From assembly GCA_002482565.1 (NCBI GenBank), contig DLGG01000045.1, positions 691 through 60,042 on the forward strand: a stretch of DNA of 59,352 bases, read 5' to 3'. A program made the translations under genes and the position numbers. The DNA comes from Solidesulfovibrio magneticus (GTDB taxonomy: Bacteria > Desulfobacterota > Desulfovibrionia > Desulfovibrionales > Desulfovibrionaceae). Below the pieces are notes generated by a model. The model saw nothing but the letters and a program-made list of their open reading frames with translations, ran no database searches and had not been told where the DNA came from. The first letter of the stretch is position 1. Each line of letters starts with the position of its first letter. This document shows, in pieces, positions 40,779 through 48,660 of this stretch.

Positions 40779-40879
40779 GTGTCGCGTCCACAAAAGCACA
40801 TCGGATATTTTGCAGATAATAAACAAAACCATAAGTTTTTTTAAAAGTACTATCGTATTTTTAAGAGGCGCGCCCCTAG
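40779..40879. repeat. Copy C of the ~105-bp dispersed repeat
   Basis: Starts GTGTCGCGTCC and ends CGCCCCTAG. It shares AAAACCATA, TTTTTTTAAAA and ATCGTATTTTTAAG with copies A and B, and holds the imperfect hairpin TTAAAAGTAC-TATC-GTATTTTTAA. Its right end overlaps the stop codon (TAG on the minus strand) of the ECF T-component gene by four bases. Confidence 0.65.
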
Positions 40880-41574
40880 GGCAGCAACCACACGGCGACG
40901 GCCGCCGCCAGCAGCACGGCGTCGCCGACCCCAAGGGGCAAGCGCGAGGCCCTGGCCGGCGGCGCGCCGGAAATGCCGCGCAGCTCCAGGGACAGGGCCA
41001 GGTCCGTGGAACGGCGCAGCTGGGCCAGGAATACCGGGATGAAAAGCGGCAGGAAATTTTTGGGATTGCGCAGCCGCTTGGGGTCAAATCCCCGGCAGCG
41101 CTGGACTTCGACCACATGGGCGGCCAGGGAGAACACGCTTGGCAACAGCGTGACCAGGGCCGAGCAGAAAAGCACCAGCTTGCCCGGCAGCCGCAGCGCC
41201 CGCAAGGACAGGAGCAGGTCGGAAAAGGTCGTCCACTTGACGACCAGGATGTCGGCCAGGAGCATGACGAGCAGGCGCAGCTCGAAAACGGCCAGCCAGG
41301 AAAGTCCCAGGACCAGGCCTTCGCGCCAGGTGTCGGCCTTTTCCACGCCGCCAAGCAGGAACAGTGCGGCCAGGGTCGGCAGCGAGGCGACGCACACGCC
41401 AAGGGCCAGCCAGACGATGCGGTCGAACTGCCGCGAGGCGGCAAGCAGGCCGACCAGAAGCAGGTTGACCCCGACCAGGATGCGCCAGTCCGGGCAGGCA
41501 AAGGCGTAGACGGAAAGCGACACGGCAAAGGCGCACTTGGACAGGGCGCTTGCCTGGCGAAGAACGGTCGTCAT
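40876..41574 (-). CDS. ECF transporter T component (CbiQ/EcfT family)
   Basis: A 232-residue membrane protein with about five hydrophobic helices and the two T-component coupling motifs near its C-terminal half: VEVQRCRGF and LSLELRGIS (Arg-Gly motifs that dock on the two ATPase domains). It links the S component to the ATPases in energy-coupling-factor importers. It overlaps the ATPase gene by 4 bp (ATGA). Its stop codon coincides with the end of repeat copy C. CbiQ-like naming does not imply cobalt; the S protein decides the substrate. Confidence 0.85.
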   Translation of the reverse strand: MTTVLRQASALSKCAFAVSLSVYAFACPDWRILVGVNLLLVGLLAASRQFDRIVWLALGVCVASLPTLAALFLLGGVEKADTWREGLVLGLSWLAVFELRLLVMLLADILVVKWTTFSDLLLSLRALRLPGKLVLFCSALVTLLPSVFSLAAHVVEVQRCRGFDPKRLRNPKNFLPLFIPVFLAQLRRSTDLALSLELRGISGAPPARASRLPLGVGDAVLLAAAVAVWLLP

Positions 41575-42989
41575 GAGGCCAGATGGGGGTTTGGCCGGTC
41601 CGAGGCGACCCGGCCGTTGGTCAGGGTGACCCAGCGCGTGGCGGCCATGGCCGCGAAGGCTTCCTCGTGGGTGGCCAGGAGCACGGCCCGTCCCTTGGCC
41701 GCCTGGCGGCGGACCTCGGCGGCCATGGCCGCCATGTTGGCCGCGTCCAGGCCCGTGGTCGGCTCGTCCAGGCACAACACGGCCGGCTCGGCCACCAGGA
41801 TGGCGGCCAGGCACAAGCGGCGTTTTTCGCCAAAGCTCAAGGAAAACGGGGCGCGATCAAGCAGGTCGGCAAGACCAAAGCCAGCCAGGACGGCGCGGCA
41901 GCGCGCCAGCCGTTCTTCGGGCGCAACACCGCGATTTTCCAGCCAGTAACCGCACTCAGCGGCCACGGTGTGAGCGAAAATTTGTTCTTCGGGATTCTGA
42001 AACATCAGCCCCACGTCGTGGGCGGCCGTCAGTCCCGCCCCCAGGGCGACGCGGCCGGCGGCCGGCTTGCCCAGACCCTTGATAAGCCGCAGAACCGTGG
42101 ACTTGCCGGCCCCGTTGGCCCCGAGCAGGGCCACGACCTCGCCCGGGCCCACGGCCAGGTCCAGCCCGTCCAGGACCGGTGCGCCCGGAGCGTAGCCGAA
42201 GCGCACGCCATGGAGTTCGACCAGGGGCGCGGCGTCTGGCGAGACGGCGGGAAATGGAGGCAGCGAAGACAAGGCGTCGCCCCCTGCATCAACCTCGGCG
42301 TCCCAGCTGGCCCAGGCGTTTGCCGGGCCGTCGTGGACGATGCGGCCGCCGTCCAGGGCAATTACACGGTCGGCGAAGCTGGCCAGGCGTTTGCGGTCAT
42401 GTTCGATGACCAGGATGATCCAGCCGTGAACGCGGCTCAGTTCCGTCAGGTGGGCAAAGAGCCGGTCGGCGGCGGCGGCGTCGAGGTAGCTGGTGGGTTC
42501 GTCCAGGAGCAGCACTCGCGGTTCCATGGCCAGCATGGACAGGACGGCCGTCAATTGCTTTTGCCCCAGGGACAGGCTCCCCAGGGAGGCCTGGGCGCGG
42601 TCGGCGAAGCCGTAACGGCCAAGCAGGGCCTGGGCGGTATGCCGGCAGCGGGCCTCGTCTTCGCCCCGGGCGAGCAGGGCCAGGGCCAACTCGTCGTAGA
42701 CGGTGCGGCAAAAGAGCTGGGCCTCGGGATTCTGGCCCACCAGCCCGGCGAAGCCGACGGGCGCGCCGTCGGTTCCGTCGCGTCCGGCATAGGCCAGCCG
42801 GCCGTTGGTGCGCCCGGCCAGGGCCAGCCTGTGCGCCCCGCACAGATGATAGCCCAGGGTCGATTTGCCCGAGCCCGACGGTCCGACGATGCCCACCCGC
42901 TCACCCTGGCCGATGCGGAGGGTCGCTTCGGCCAGGGTGGGGCAGGCCGCGCCGGCCGGCAGGAAGGAGACGTCGCCCAGTTCGATCAT
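41571..42989 (-). CDS. ECF transporter ATPase with two fused ABC domains (EcfA-A')
   Basis: A 472-residue protein with two full nucleotide-binding domains. Domain 1: Walker A VGPSGSGKST, signature SLSLGQKQL, Walker B VLLLDEPTS and a His loop in VIEHD. Domain 2: Walker A LGANGAGKST, signature SLSFGEKRRL, Walker B VLCLDEPTTG and LLATHEE. Q-loops GQNPEAQLF and FQNPEEQIF are typical of ECF ATPases. Fusion into one chain is common in Group I/II ECF systems. It overlaps both neighbours by 4 bp, so S-A-T are tightly coupled. Confidence 0.92.
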   Translation of the reverse strand: MIELGDVSFLPAGAACPTLAEATLRIGQGERVGIVGPSGSGKSTLGYHLCGAHRLALAGRTNGRLAYAGRDGTDGAPVGFAGLVGQNPEAQLFCRTVYDELALALLARGEDEARCRHTAQALLGRYGFADRAQASLGSLSLGQKQLTAVLSMLAMEPRVLLLDEPTSYLDAAAADRLFAHLTELSRVHGWIILVIEHDRKRLASFADRVIALDGGRIVHDGPANAWASWDAEVDAGGDALSSLPPFPAVSPDAAPLVELHGVRFGYAPGAPVLDGLDLAVGPGEVVALLGANGAGKSTVLRLIKGLGKPAAGRVALGAGLTAAHDVGLMFQNPEEQIFAHTVAAECGYWLENRGVAPEERLARCRAVLAGFGLADLLDRAPFSLSFGEKRRLCLAAILVAEPAVLCLDEPTTGLDAANMAAMAAEVRRQAAKGRAVLLATHEEAFAAMAATRWVTLTNGRVASDRPNPHLAS

Positions 42990-43570
42990 GGCTGGCGCAG
43001 CATGGCCACGACGTGGAGGTCCTTGATGCGTCGCCAGACGGTAAGGGCCAGATAGACGCCAAAGCCGTTAATAAACACGGAGGTGAGAAGGGATATGCCG
43101 AAAAGGGCCTTGGTGGCCGTGGCCCAAGGCATGCCCAAGGCCACGCGCACGCCCATGGCCGCCGTGGGGCCGAGCAGACCGCCGCAGATCATGGCGAGGT
43201 AGGCCCGAGCTCGGGGCAGGGAAGCGCGCAGCACGGTGAACAGCACGTCAAACACCACGCCCTGGATCAGGGCCGGCACGAGCTTCATGACGCCCGGCTG
43301 GCCGCCGGCCGCCGGCATGAACGCGGCGGCCAGCAACCCCCAGGCCAGCTCGAAAGCAATGAGCGTGCCGAAACGGTCGATCATGAGCCGGGTCAGCGTC
43401 ATGAGCATGACCGAGACGAGCATTTCCAGCCGGGCCACCTCGTGGATGGCCGTGAGCTGCAGCGCGGTCTTAAATACCATGCCCCAGCCGAAGTCCAGGG
43501 CCACCATGGAGGCGAAGAACACCACCTGGGCGGTGGACAGGCCCGGCCGGCGGTCGGCTAGAACTTGCAT
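42986..43570 (-). CDS. ECF transporter substrate-binding (S) component, substrate unknown
   Basis: A 194-residue membrane protein with about six hydrophobic segments, no signal peptide, and the size of S components. It opens MQVLADRRPGLSTAQVVFFA; an Ala-rich first helix is where S proteins contact the T component. The sequence does not show the hallmarks I know for biotin, riboflavin, thiamine, folate or cobalt S proteins, so the ligand is open. It overlaps the TonB receptor gene by 13 bp and the ATPase gene by 4 bp, which ties outer- and inner-membrane steps together. Confidence 0.78.
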   Translation of the reverse strand: MQVLADRRPGLSTAQVVFFASMVALDFGWGMVFKTALQLTAIHEVARLEMLVSVMLMTLTRLMIDRFGTLIAFELAWGLLAAAFMPAAGGQPGVMKLVPALIQGVVFDVLFTVLRASLPRARAYLAMICGGLLGPTAAMGVRVALGMPWATATKALFGISLLTSVFINGFGVYLALTVWRRIKDLHVVAMLRQP

Positions 43571-45642
43571 GACATTTCCAGGTACAGCGCCCGCCCGGTG
43601 TTGACGGAATTGGGGTTGTGGGCGGTGTAGTACTGGTGGTTGAGCAGGTTTTCGCCGGTCAGCGAAACGCTGATCCTGTCGCCGTAGGTTCCCAGGAAGT
43701 CCAGGTTGCGCCAGAGCTTGGCGTTGACCAGGGCGTGGGGCGGGATGATGTTGGCGTCGGTGTTGACGTCGTCGCCGTACATGAGCCCCACGTACTGCAC
43801 GCCGAGCTTGCTGTTGAGATACTTGTTGAGCCACGTGAAGCCGACGTTGAACGAATTCTGCGGCACGTAGGGCAAGAGCTTGCCCACGAGATCGGGCCGA
43901 CCCGGGAAGTCGGCCACCCGGGAGTCGTTGAAGGTGTAGTTGGCAAAAAGCGTGAACTTCTTCATGACATCGAAGCCCGAGAATTTGAAAGGATCATACT
44001 CGCCGTTAAGCTCCGCGCCCCAGATCTGCACTTGGCCGATGTTCTGCTTTTGCATGATGCCCGAGGCCACGGTGACGTAGGACTGGAAGTCGCGACCCAC
44101 GGAAAAGTAGCCCGAACCCGAGAAGCGCAGGTTCTCCAGGGGCGCGTAGTCCGAGCCGACTTCGAAGGAGTCGAGCTTTTCCGGCCCAAGCGACGGGTTG
44201 GAGATCTTGGAGCCGCCTTTCATCTTGCCGGTGCGGTACATGTCGTCCAAAAGCGGGGCGCGGAAGGCGTGGCCGTAGGACAGGTAGGCGCTCAAGTTGT
44301 CCATGAAGAAGTACTTGGCCGAGGCCCGGGGGCTCCAGTCGTCCCAGTTATGGTCCGGGTAGTACTCGGTGTACTTGCTTAGGCTTGAGATGTTGGTGTC
44401 GTAATGGCCGTCGAAGGTGGTGGCGTTGTCGTAGCGCAGGCCGGCCAGGAAGATGAGCTTGTCGTCGAGGAACTTGAGCTGATCCTGGAAAAAGACGCCG
44501 TAGCTGCGGATTTTGCCGTAGTCGGTGGCGAAGTTGGTGTTGGTGCGGTAGTAGTCCGTGCCGTCCATGATGCCCAGGCTGTAGTCGAAGCCGGCGGTGA
44601 AGGTGTTGAACTCCCACTCCTTGGAGACGTTGGAGAGCAGGCCGTACTGCTTGCGGTTTACCTTGGCGTCGTAACGGGTGTACTTGGAGATGTCGGTGAC
44701 GTCGGACCAGGATTCGTTGACGCGGGTGTAGTTGATGTTGGTGAAGTAGGCGTTGACCACGGCCGACCAGCCTTCCCAGGAGCCGGTGAATTTCCCCTGC
44801 CAGGCGTCGGTGTCGTATTCGCGGTGCACGCCGTCGGAAGCGAAGTATTTCGTGCCTTCGCCGGCCCGCTGGCTGTCGTTGGTGTACTGGAATTCCAGGT
44901 TGTTGTTGGCGTTGATGTCCCAGCCGAGCTTGGCGTTGACGGTGCCTTCCCGGATGAACTCCTTGACGGACCAGGGCGTCTGCTCGTCGCTGGGGGTGGC
45001 CATGTAGCCGGGCGAGGTGTGGTAGAGGCCCGAGACGCGGGCATAGAGCGCCGTGGGCTCCTCGGAGGTGCGCCCGGCCAGCACGCCCCGCAGCTTCCAG
45101 TCGTCGTAGGTGCCGTAGCTGGTCGAGGCCATGCCGGAGACGACCTTGGTCGGCTTTTCGGTGATGATGTTAATCACGCCGCCCATGGCGTTGTTGCCGT
45201 AGATGGAGGCGGCCGGGCCTTTTAAGACCTCGATGCGCTTGACGTCTTCGAGGTTGATGCGGTTCCAGTTGACGTCGCCCATGTCCGAGGTGTTTTGCGG
45301 CACGCCGTCGATGAGGACCAGGGTGCGGCCCTGTTCGTTGCCAAGGCCGCGCAGGGAAACCACCGACTTGAAGCTGTAGACGCCGCTTGGGCGTTCTACA
45401 TGGACGCCGGAAATGTAGGACAGGGCCTCATCCACGGTCTGGACGGGCAGGTCCTTGAGTTCCTGGCGGGTGATGACGGCCACCCGGCCGGGCACATCCT
45501 TCATGGGCTGCTCGGTGCGGGTGGCCGTGACCACCATTTCCTCCATGTTGGCGGCCATTTCCCCTGGATCGGTCTGAGCCGGGGCAAGAGACGGCGCAAG
45601 GGCGCAACACAGCGCCAACGACGCAAGAACCAGACGCTTCAT
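43558..45642 (-). CDS. TonB-dependent outer-membrane receptor (BtuB/CirA-like)
   Basis: A 694-residue protein. A signal peptide (MKRLVLASLALCCALAPSLAPAQ), a TonB-box-like EEMVVTATRTEQ, a plug domain (residues ~35-150: VAVITRQELKDLPVQTVDEAL, VVSLRGLGNEQGRTLVLIDG, RIEVLKGPAASIYG, GGVINIIT) and a 22-strand barrel ending in aromatic YLEMSCKF are all visible. It imports a scarce ligand using TonB energy. It is the first gene of the unit that continues with the ECF S-A-T genes, so the ligand is probably handed to that importer. GGAGGAG is ~5 nt before the ATG; the 93-codon upstream extension of the ORF is rejected. Confidence 0.93.
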   Translation of the reverse strand: MKRLVLASLALCCALAPSLAPAQTDPGEMAANMEEMVVTATRTEQPMKDVPGRVAVITRQELKDLPVQTVDEALSYISGVHVERPSGVYSFKSVVSLRGLGNEQGRTLVLIDGVPQNTSDMGDVNWNRINLEDVKRIEVLKGPAASIYGNNAMGGVINIITEKPTKVVSGMASTSYGTYDDWKLRGVLAGRTSEEPTALYARVSGLYHTSPGYMATPSDEQTPWSVKEFIREGTVNAKLGWDINANNNLEFQYTNDSQRAGEGTKYFASDGVHREYDTDAWQGKFTGSWEGWSAVVNAYFTNINYTRVNESWSDVTDISKYTRYDAKVNRKQYGLLSNVSKEWEFNTFTAGFDYSLGIMDGTDYYRTNTNFATDYGKIRSYGVFFQDQLKFLDDKLIFLAGLRYDNATTFDGHYDTNISSLSKYTEYYPDHNWDDWSPRASAKYFFMDNLSAYLSYGHAFRAPLLDDMYRTGKMKGGSKISNPSLGPEKLDSFEVGSDYAPLENLRFSGSGYFSVGRDFQSYVTVASGIMQKQNIGQVQIWGAELNGEYDPFKFSGFDVMKKFTLFANYTFNDSRVADFPGRPDLVGKLLPYVPQNSFNVGFTWLNKYLNSKLGVQYVGLMYGDDVNTDANIIPPHALVNAKLWRNLDFLGTYGDRISVSLTGENLLNHQYYTAHNPNSVNTGRALYLEMSCKF

Positions 45643-45915
45643 ACAACTCCTCCACAAGACCCATTGGTGTCGGATGCCGTTTCCACTCCTTGCCGTGATG
45701 GTCGCCGTAGGGTCCCCGGTTTGGGGCGCTCCCTTTTGCGCAAACCGCGTGCCTGTTCCGCCGCCCTCCGGCCCAGGGGGGCTCGCCGCCAAACGAGGCG
45801 AGTTCCCTTTGTCCGGCCGGCGGCTGTCCCCGTTTGCCCGCCCGCTTGCGCTCCCGGTTTTCGCCGGGTGATCGACGACGCCAGAAACTGCCGCCGAGGC
45901 GGCCCCTCTTATGCT
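45643..45915 (-). ncRNA. Structured leader upstream of the TonB receptor gene (riboswitch candidate)
   Basis: The ~270-nt stretch before the receptor can fold, on the minus strand, into GCCGC-CTCG-GCGGC, CCCGG-CGAAAA-CCGGG, an elongated arm CCGGCC ... GGG ... CTCGCC-[9 nt]-GGCGAG ... CCC ... GGCCGG, and CGGTTTG ... GCGC ... GCGC ... CAAACCG. It then reaches the Shine-Dalgarno site. It does not match the cobalamin riboswitch core or another class I know. High GC makes chance stems common, so this is only a candidate. Confidence 0.35.
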
Positions 45916-46415
45916 CGACATCCGCTAAGTAACTTTGACTGTCACGAATAATAGAATTCAAATGACAGTTTATTTTTCAATCAAAAGAGGCGGCTCTGCA
46001 TGGTATTAGGCGTGATGCACAGCTTCGCCAAATGGGCTTGACTTTGGCCGGATGTAGGAGAGAAATTTAATAAAAGCAACGGTTCACGATTAATTAGTGA
46101 AGCGTGATTGTTGTGGGTTATTTTGTCGTTTCTCTGTTGTTGTGTCTGGCATTGCGTTGATTGTGCATGCAGTTATCCTTATGTTGTCTGAAAGTGCATG
46201 TGAAAACGGCCGTAAAATTTTGTTTGGAAACATTTCGGGATTGGTTGGACACGAGGGCAAAGAAACCGGACTGCGGATATCGTCTGAAATAGTTCAAGAA
46301 ACAGGGTAATGGCCGCGACGTGCCCCGTCTCGGGGCGCTGCCGTTGCGGTCACGCCCCGGCTGTCCGGGCAAAGGCTCAGCCGTAAGCCAATCCACCAAA
46401 GGAGCATGGCCTGAC
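45916..46415. promoter_or_regulatory. AT-rich divergent promoter region of the receptor and TonB operons
   Basis: About 400 bp of AT-rich DNA between the divergent transcription units. Dyads: ACTGTCA (45938-45944) / TGACAGT (45963-45969), and TTCAC (46083-46087) / GTGAA (46097-46101) around ATTAAT. Either could be a regulator site; no Fur-box consensus was seen. A GTG-started 70-codon ORF (46097-46309) lacks a ribosome binding site and was not called. Confidence 0.45.
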
Positions 46416-47450
46416 ATGACGACGATGGCCGACGACAAGGCTTTTGATGACGCCAGCTTGGCCGCTGTGGCCCGCTGTCTGGACACGCCGGACCCGGCTC
46501 GGTCCGGCCAGGCCCGGCCATGGCTGTGCGCGGCGATTTCCTGCGCCCTGCATGGCCTGGCTGTCATCGGCGTGGTCTGGGCCGGCCTGCTGGGCATGCC
46601 CCAAGACCAGCCCGTGGCCGAACCGTTGGTGGAGATCGATCTAGCCGGCCTGGCCGGTACGGCCGGCGCGGGCGGCGACGGACGTTTGCCCGGCGGCGGC
46701 GACGGGTTGGCTGTCGCGGGGCAGGAAGCGGCTCCTGTCCCGCAGATGGTCGCCCAGGCGGCGGAAATGGGGTCGGCGGCAGAGACTGCGCCGCCGCCGG
46801 ACGCCGCGCCGGCCCTTGAGGAGAAGCCCGCCGCGCCCCCCGAAACCGTGCTGCTGCCGGACCCTGAAGCACCCAAGCCGCCCGAACTCCGGCCCGAGCC
46901 ACAGCCCCAGCCGCCTCCCAAGCCCAAACCCCAGGCCAAGCCCCCGGTCCAGCCTCCGGCCAAGGCTGTGCGTCCCCAGGACAAGCCGTCGGCGGCCAAA
47001 GCCGTCGCGTCGGCGGCCGTCGTCGGGCCGTCTGTGGCCGATGCCTGGCCTGGACCGTCCGGCACGGGACCGGCCGGCCCCGGCGAGGGCCATGGGCCGG
47101 GGCATGGTCCGGGCCACGGCGGTTTGGGCGGCGACGGGCCGGGTGGGGGCGGCGGCGGCGACTACGTCGGCCAGTTCGGCCAGGGCGACGGCCCGTGCTT
47201 CCGTCGACGGTCCTTGCCCGCCTATCCCAGCGAGGCCAAGCGGGCCAATCTGGAGGGCAAGGTGTCGTTGCGGCTTTTCATCGACGCCGCCGGCGGGCTG
47301 CGAAACGTCGAGGTGCTGGAGCACAGCGGCCTGGAATTCGCGGAAGAAGCCGTCCGGGCCGTCCGGGCCTCGTCCTTTTCCCCGGCCAAACGCAGCGGCC
47401 AGGCCGTGGCCAGCCGGGCGACGCTCACCATTCGTTTCCGGATCAACTGA
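46416..47450 (+). CDS. tonB: Energy transducer TonB
   Basis: A 344-residue TonB protein. One membrane anchor (ISCALHGLAVIGVVWAGLLG, residues ~45-65) is followed by a long Pro/Lys-rich periplasmic spacer (PEPQPQPPPKPKPQAKPP), then a Gly/His stretch with GHGPGHGPGHGG, and a C-terminal TonB domain (AYPSEAKRANLEGKVSLRLF, AVRASSFSPAKRSG). It conveys inner-membrane energy to outer-membrane receptors, presumably the divergent one. ExbB and ExbD are not in the window. The His-Gly repeat could bind metal. The start ATG has AAAGGAG 11 nt upstream; ATG 46425 is an alternative. Confidence 0.88.
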   Translation: MTTMADDKAFDDASLAAVARCLDTPDPARSGQARPWLCAAISCALHGLAVIGVVWAGLLGMPQDQPVAEPLVEIDLAGLAGTAGAGGDGRLPGGGDGLAVAGQEAAPVPQMVAQAAEMGSAAETAPPPDAAPALEEKPAAPPETVLLPDPEAPKPPELRPEPQPQPPPKPKPQAKPPVQPPAKAVRPQDKPSAAKAVASAAVVGPSVADAWPGPSGTGPAGPGEGHGPGHGPGHGGLGGDGPGGGGGGDYVGQFGQGDGPCFRRRSLPAYPSEAKRANLEGKVSLRLFIDAAGGLRNVEVLEHSGLEFAEEAVRAVRASSFSPAKRSGQAVASRATLTIRFRIN

Positions 47451-47619
47451 TCCGCCCGGGACACGGGCGGCCTGGCCCGACGTGGCGCTTGCGGCAAGGC
47501 TTGCCTTCGTCTGGTAGGGTTGGTAGTTGGCAGGCATCCTCGGTATCCCTTTCACGACCGTGTGGGATGGACGCGTGACGGCCTGGCCACGGGCCGCGCG
47601 GCAATCGGGCGGTGCGGCC

Positions 47620-48660
47620 ATGGCGGCAAGACGCAAACGTGTTTCGCGGCAGGAACGCTGGACGGCTTGGGGCGTGTTGACCGTCCTGGCCGCCATCGTC
47701 GTCTGGCTGGCCCTGGCCCAATCGCGCCTGAACCCCGCCGTGCTGGTGGCGCTGAGCCCGCCGCCGCCGCCCGGCGCGACCGCGTCCACGGTCTCGGGCC
47801 GGACTTTCGCCGACGCGTCCTTGCTGGAGAACCTGCCCGGAGCCCAGCCGGCCGGGCCGGTGGAAAGCTACGACGCCGAAACCCTCTCCGATCGCATCGA
47901 CGGCAAGGCCGAGCTGTATCTGGCCGCCAATTTTCAGGAAATGTCGATTCGACCCTTCCGGCTGCCTGATGGGACGCGCCTGGAGATCGCCATCTACACC
48001 CAGGCCACGCCCACCGACGCCTTTGCCGTCCTCAGTTCCCAGCGTCGGCCCGGGGCCAACCCCAGCCCGGTTTCCCCGGACGCCTACGCCACGGAAAACG
48101 CCCTCTATTTCACCAAGGGCAACCGCTACGTGGAAATGACTGCCGACCGGGCCGAGGCCTCGACCGGCCCGGCCCTGGCCGCTCTGGCCTTGAAACTGGC
48201 CGAGGCCCTGCCGGCGGGCGAGGCCGCCGCAACCGGACAGGGGGCCGCCCGCGACGTCAAGGCGCTGTTTCCAGCCGAGGGACTGGACCCGGGCAGCGTG
48301 CGCCTGGCCGCCTCGGACGCCATGGGCATGGAGGGTTTTTCCAACGTCTACACGGCCGAGTACGCCTTGCCGGCCGGCCCGGCCACGGCCTTTTTGGCCG
48401 AGCGCGACACGGCCGAGGCGGCCGCTGCCGACGCCCGGGCCTTTACTGCTTTCCTCCAGCAAAACGGCTACGCCCCCACGCCGCCGCCGGCCGGGGCCAC
48501 ACTTCCGGTCGGAGCCGTGGTACTGGGGACCGACGGGTCCTTTGAAATCCTCTGGACACAAGGCCGGCTCCTGGCCGGCGTTCACGACGCCGTCAACCTG
48601 GAGGCCGCCGTGGAGCTGACGGCCAGACTGGCGGCCAGCCTCAAGGATGTGACGCCATGA
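47620..48660 (+). CDS. DUF6599-like membrane-anchored protein
   Basis: About 346 residues. A basic N-terminus and one hydrophobic segment (WTAWGVLTVLAAIVVWLALA) make it an anchored periplasmic protein. The body has DAETLSDRIDGKAELYLAANF followed by RLPDGTRLEIAIYTQATPTDAFAVL and an N-A-L-Y-F-x-K-G-N-R-Y-V-E segment, which I associate with the DUF6599 family found beside DUF362 and iron-sulfur genes. The biochemical role is unknown. The start is uncertain: ATG 47620 keeps the anchor close to the N-terminus, while a TTG at 47527 is possible. It overlaps the DUF362 gene by 4 bp. Confidence 0.65.
   Translation: MAARRKRVSRQERWTAWGVLTVLAAIVVWLALAQSRLNPAVLVALSPPPPPGATASTVSGRTFADASLLENLPGAQPAGPVESYDAETLSDRIDGKAELYLAANFQEMSIRPFRLPDGTRLEIAIYTQATPTDAFAVLSSQRRPGANPSPVSPDAYATENALYFTKGNRYVEMTADRAEASTGPALAALALKLAEALPAGEAAATGQGAARDVKALFPAEGLDPGSVRLAASDAMGMEGFSNVYTAEYALPAGPATAFLAERDTAEAAAADARAFTAFLQQNGYAPTPPPAGATLPVGAVVLGTDGSFEILWTQGRLLAGVHDAVNLEAAVELTARLAASLKDVTP

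Noticed and set aside
45643..45915. Cobalamin riboswitch upstream of the TonB receptor
   Set aside because: I looked for the B12-box and the conserved core around the GGGAA...CCCGC-ACTGT region; only a loose GGGAA...CCCCCCTGG resemblance exists, so no cobalamin call is made.
45643..45921. In-frame 93-codon N-terminal extension of the TonB receptor
   Set aside because: The signal peptide begins at MKRLVLASL with a strong Shine-Dalgarno site; an extension would bury it. The extension codes for low-complexity sequence.
46097..46309. A 70-codon GTG-started ORF with one hydrophobic segment upstream of tonB
   Set aside because: No ribosome binding site, AT-rich promoter-like DNA, no recognisable family. 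Left as part of the control region.
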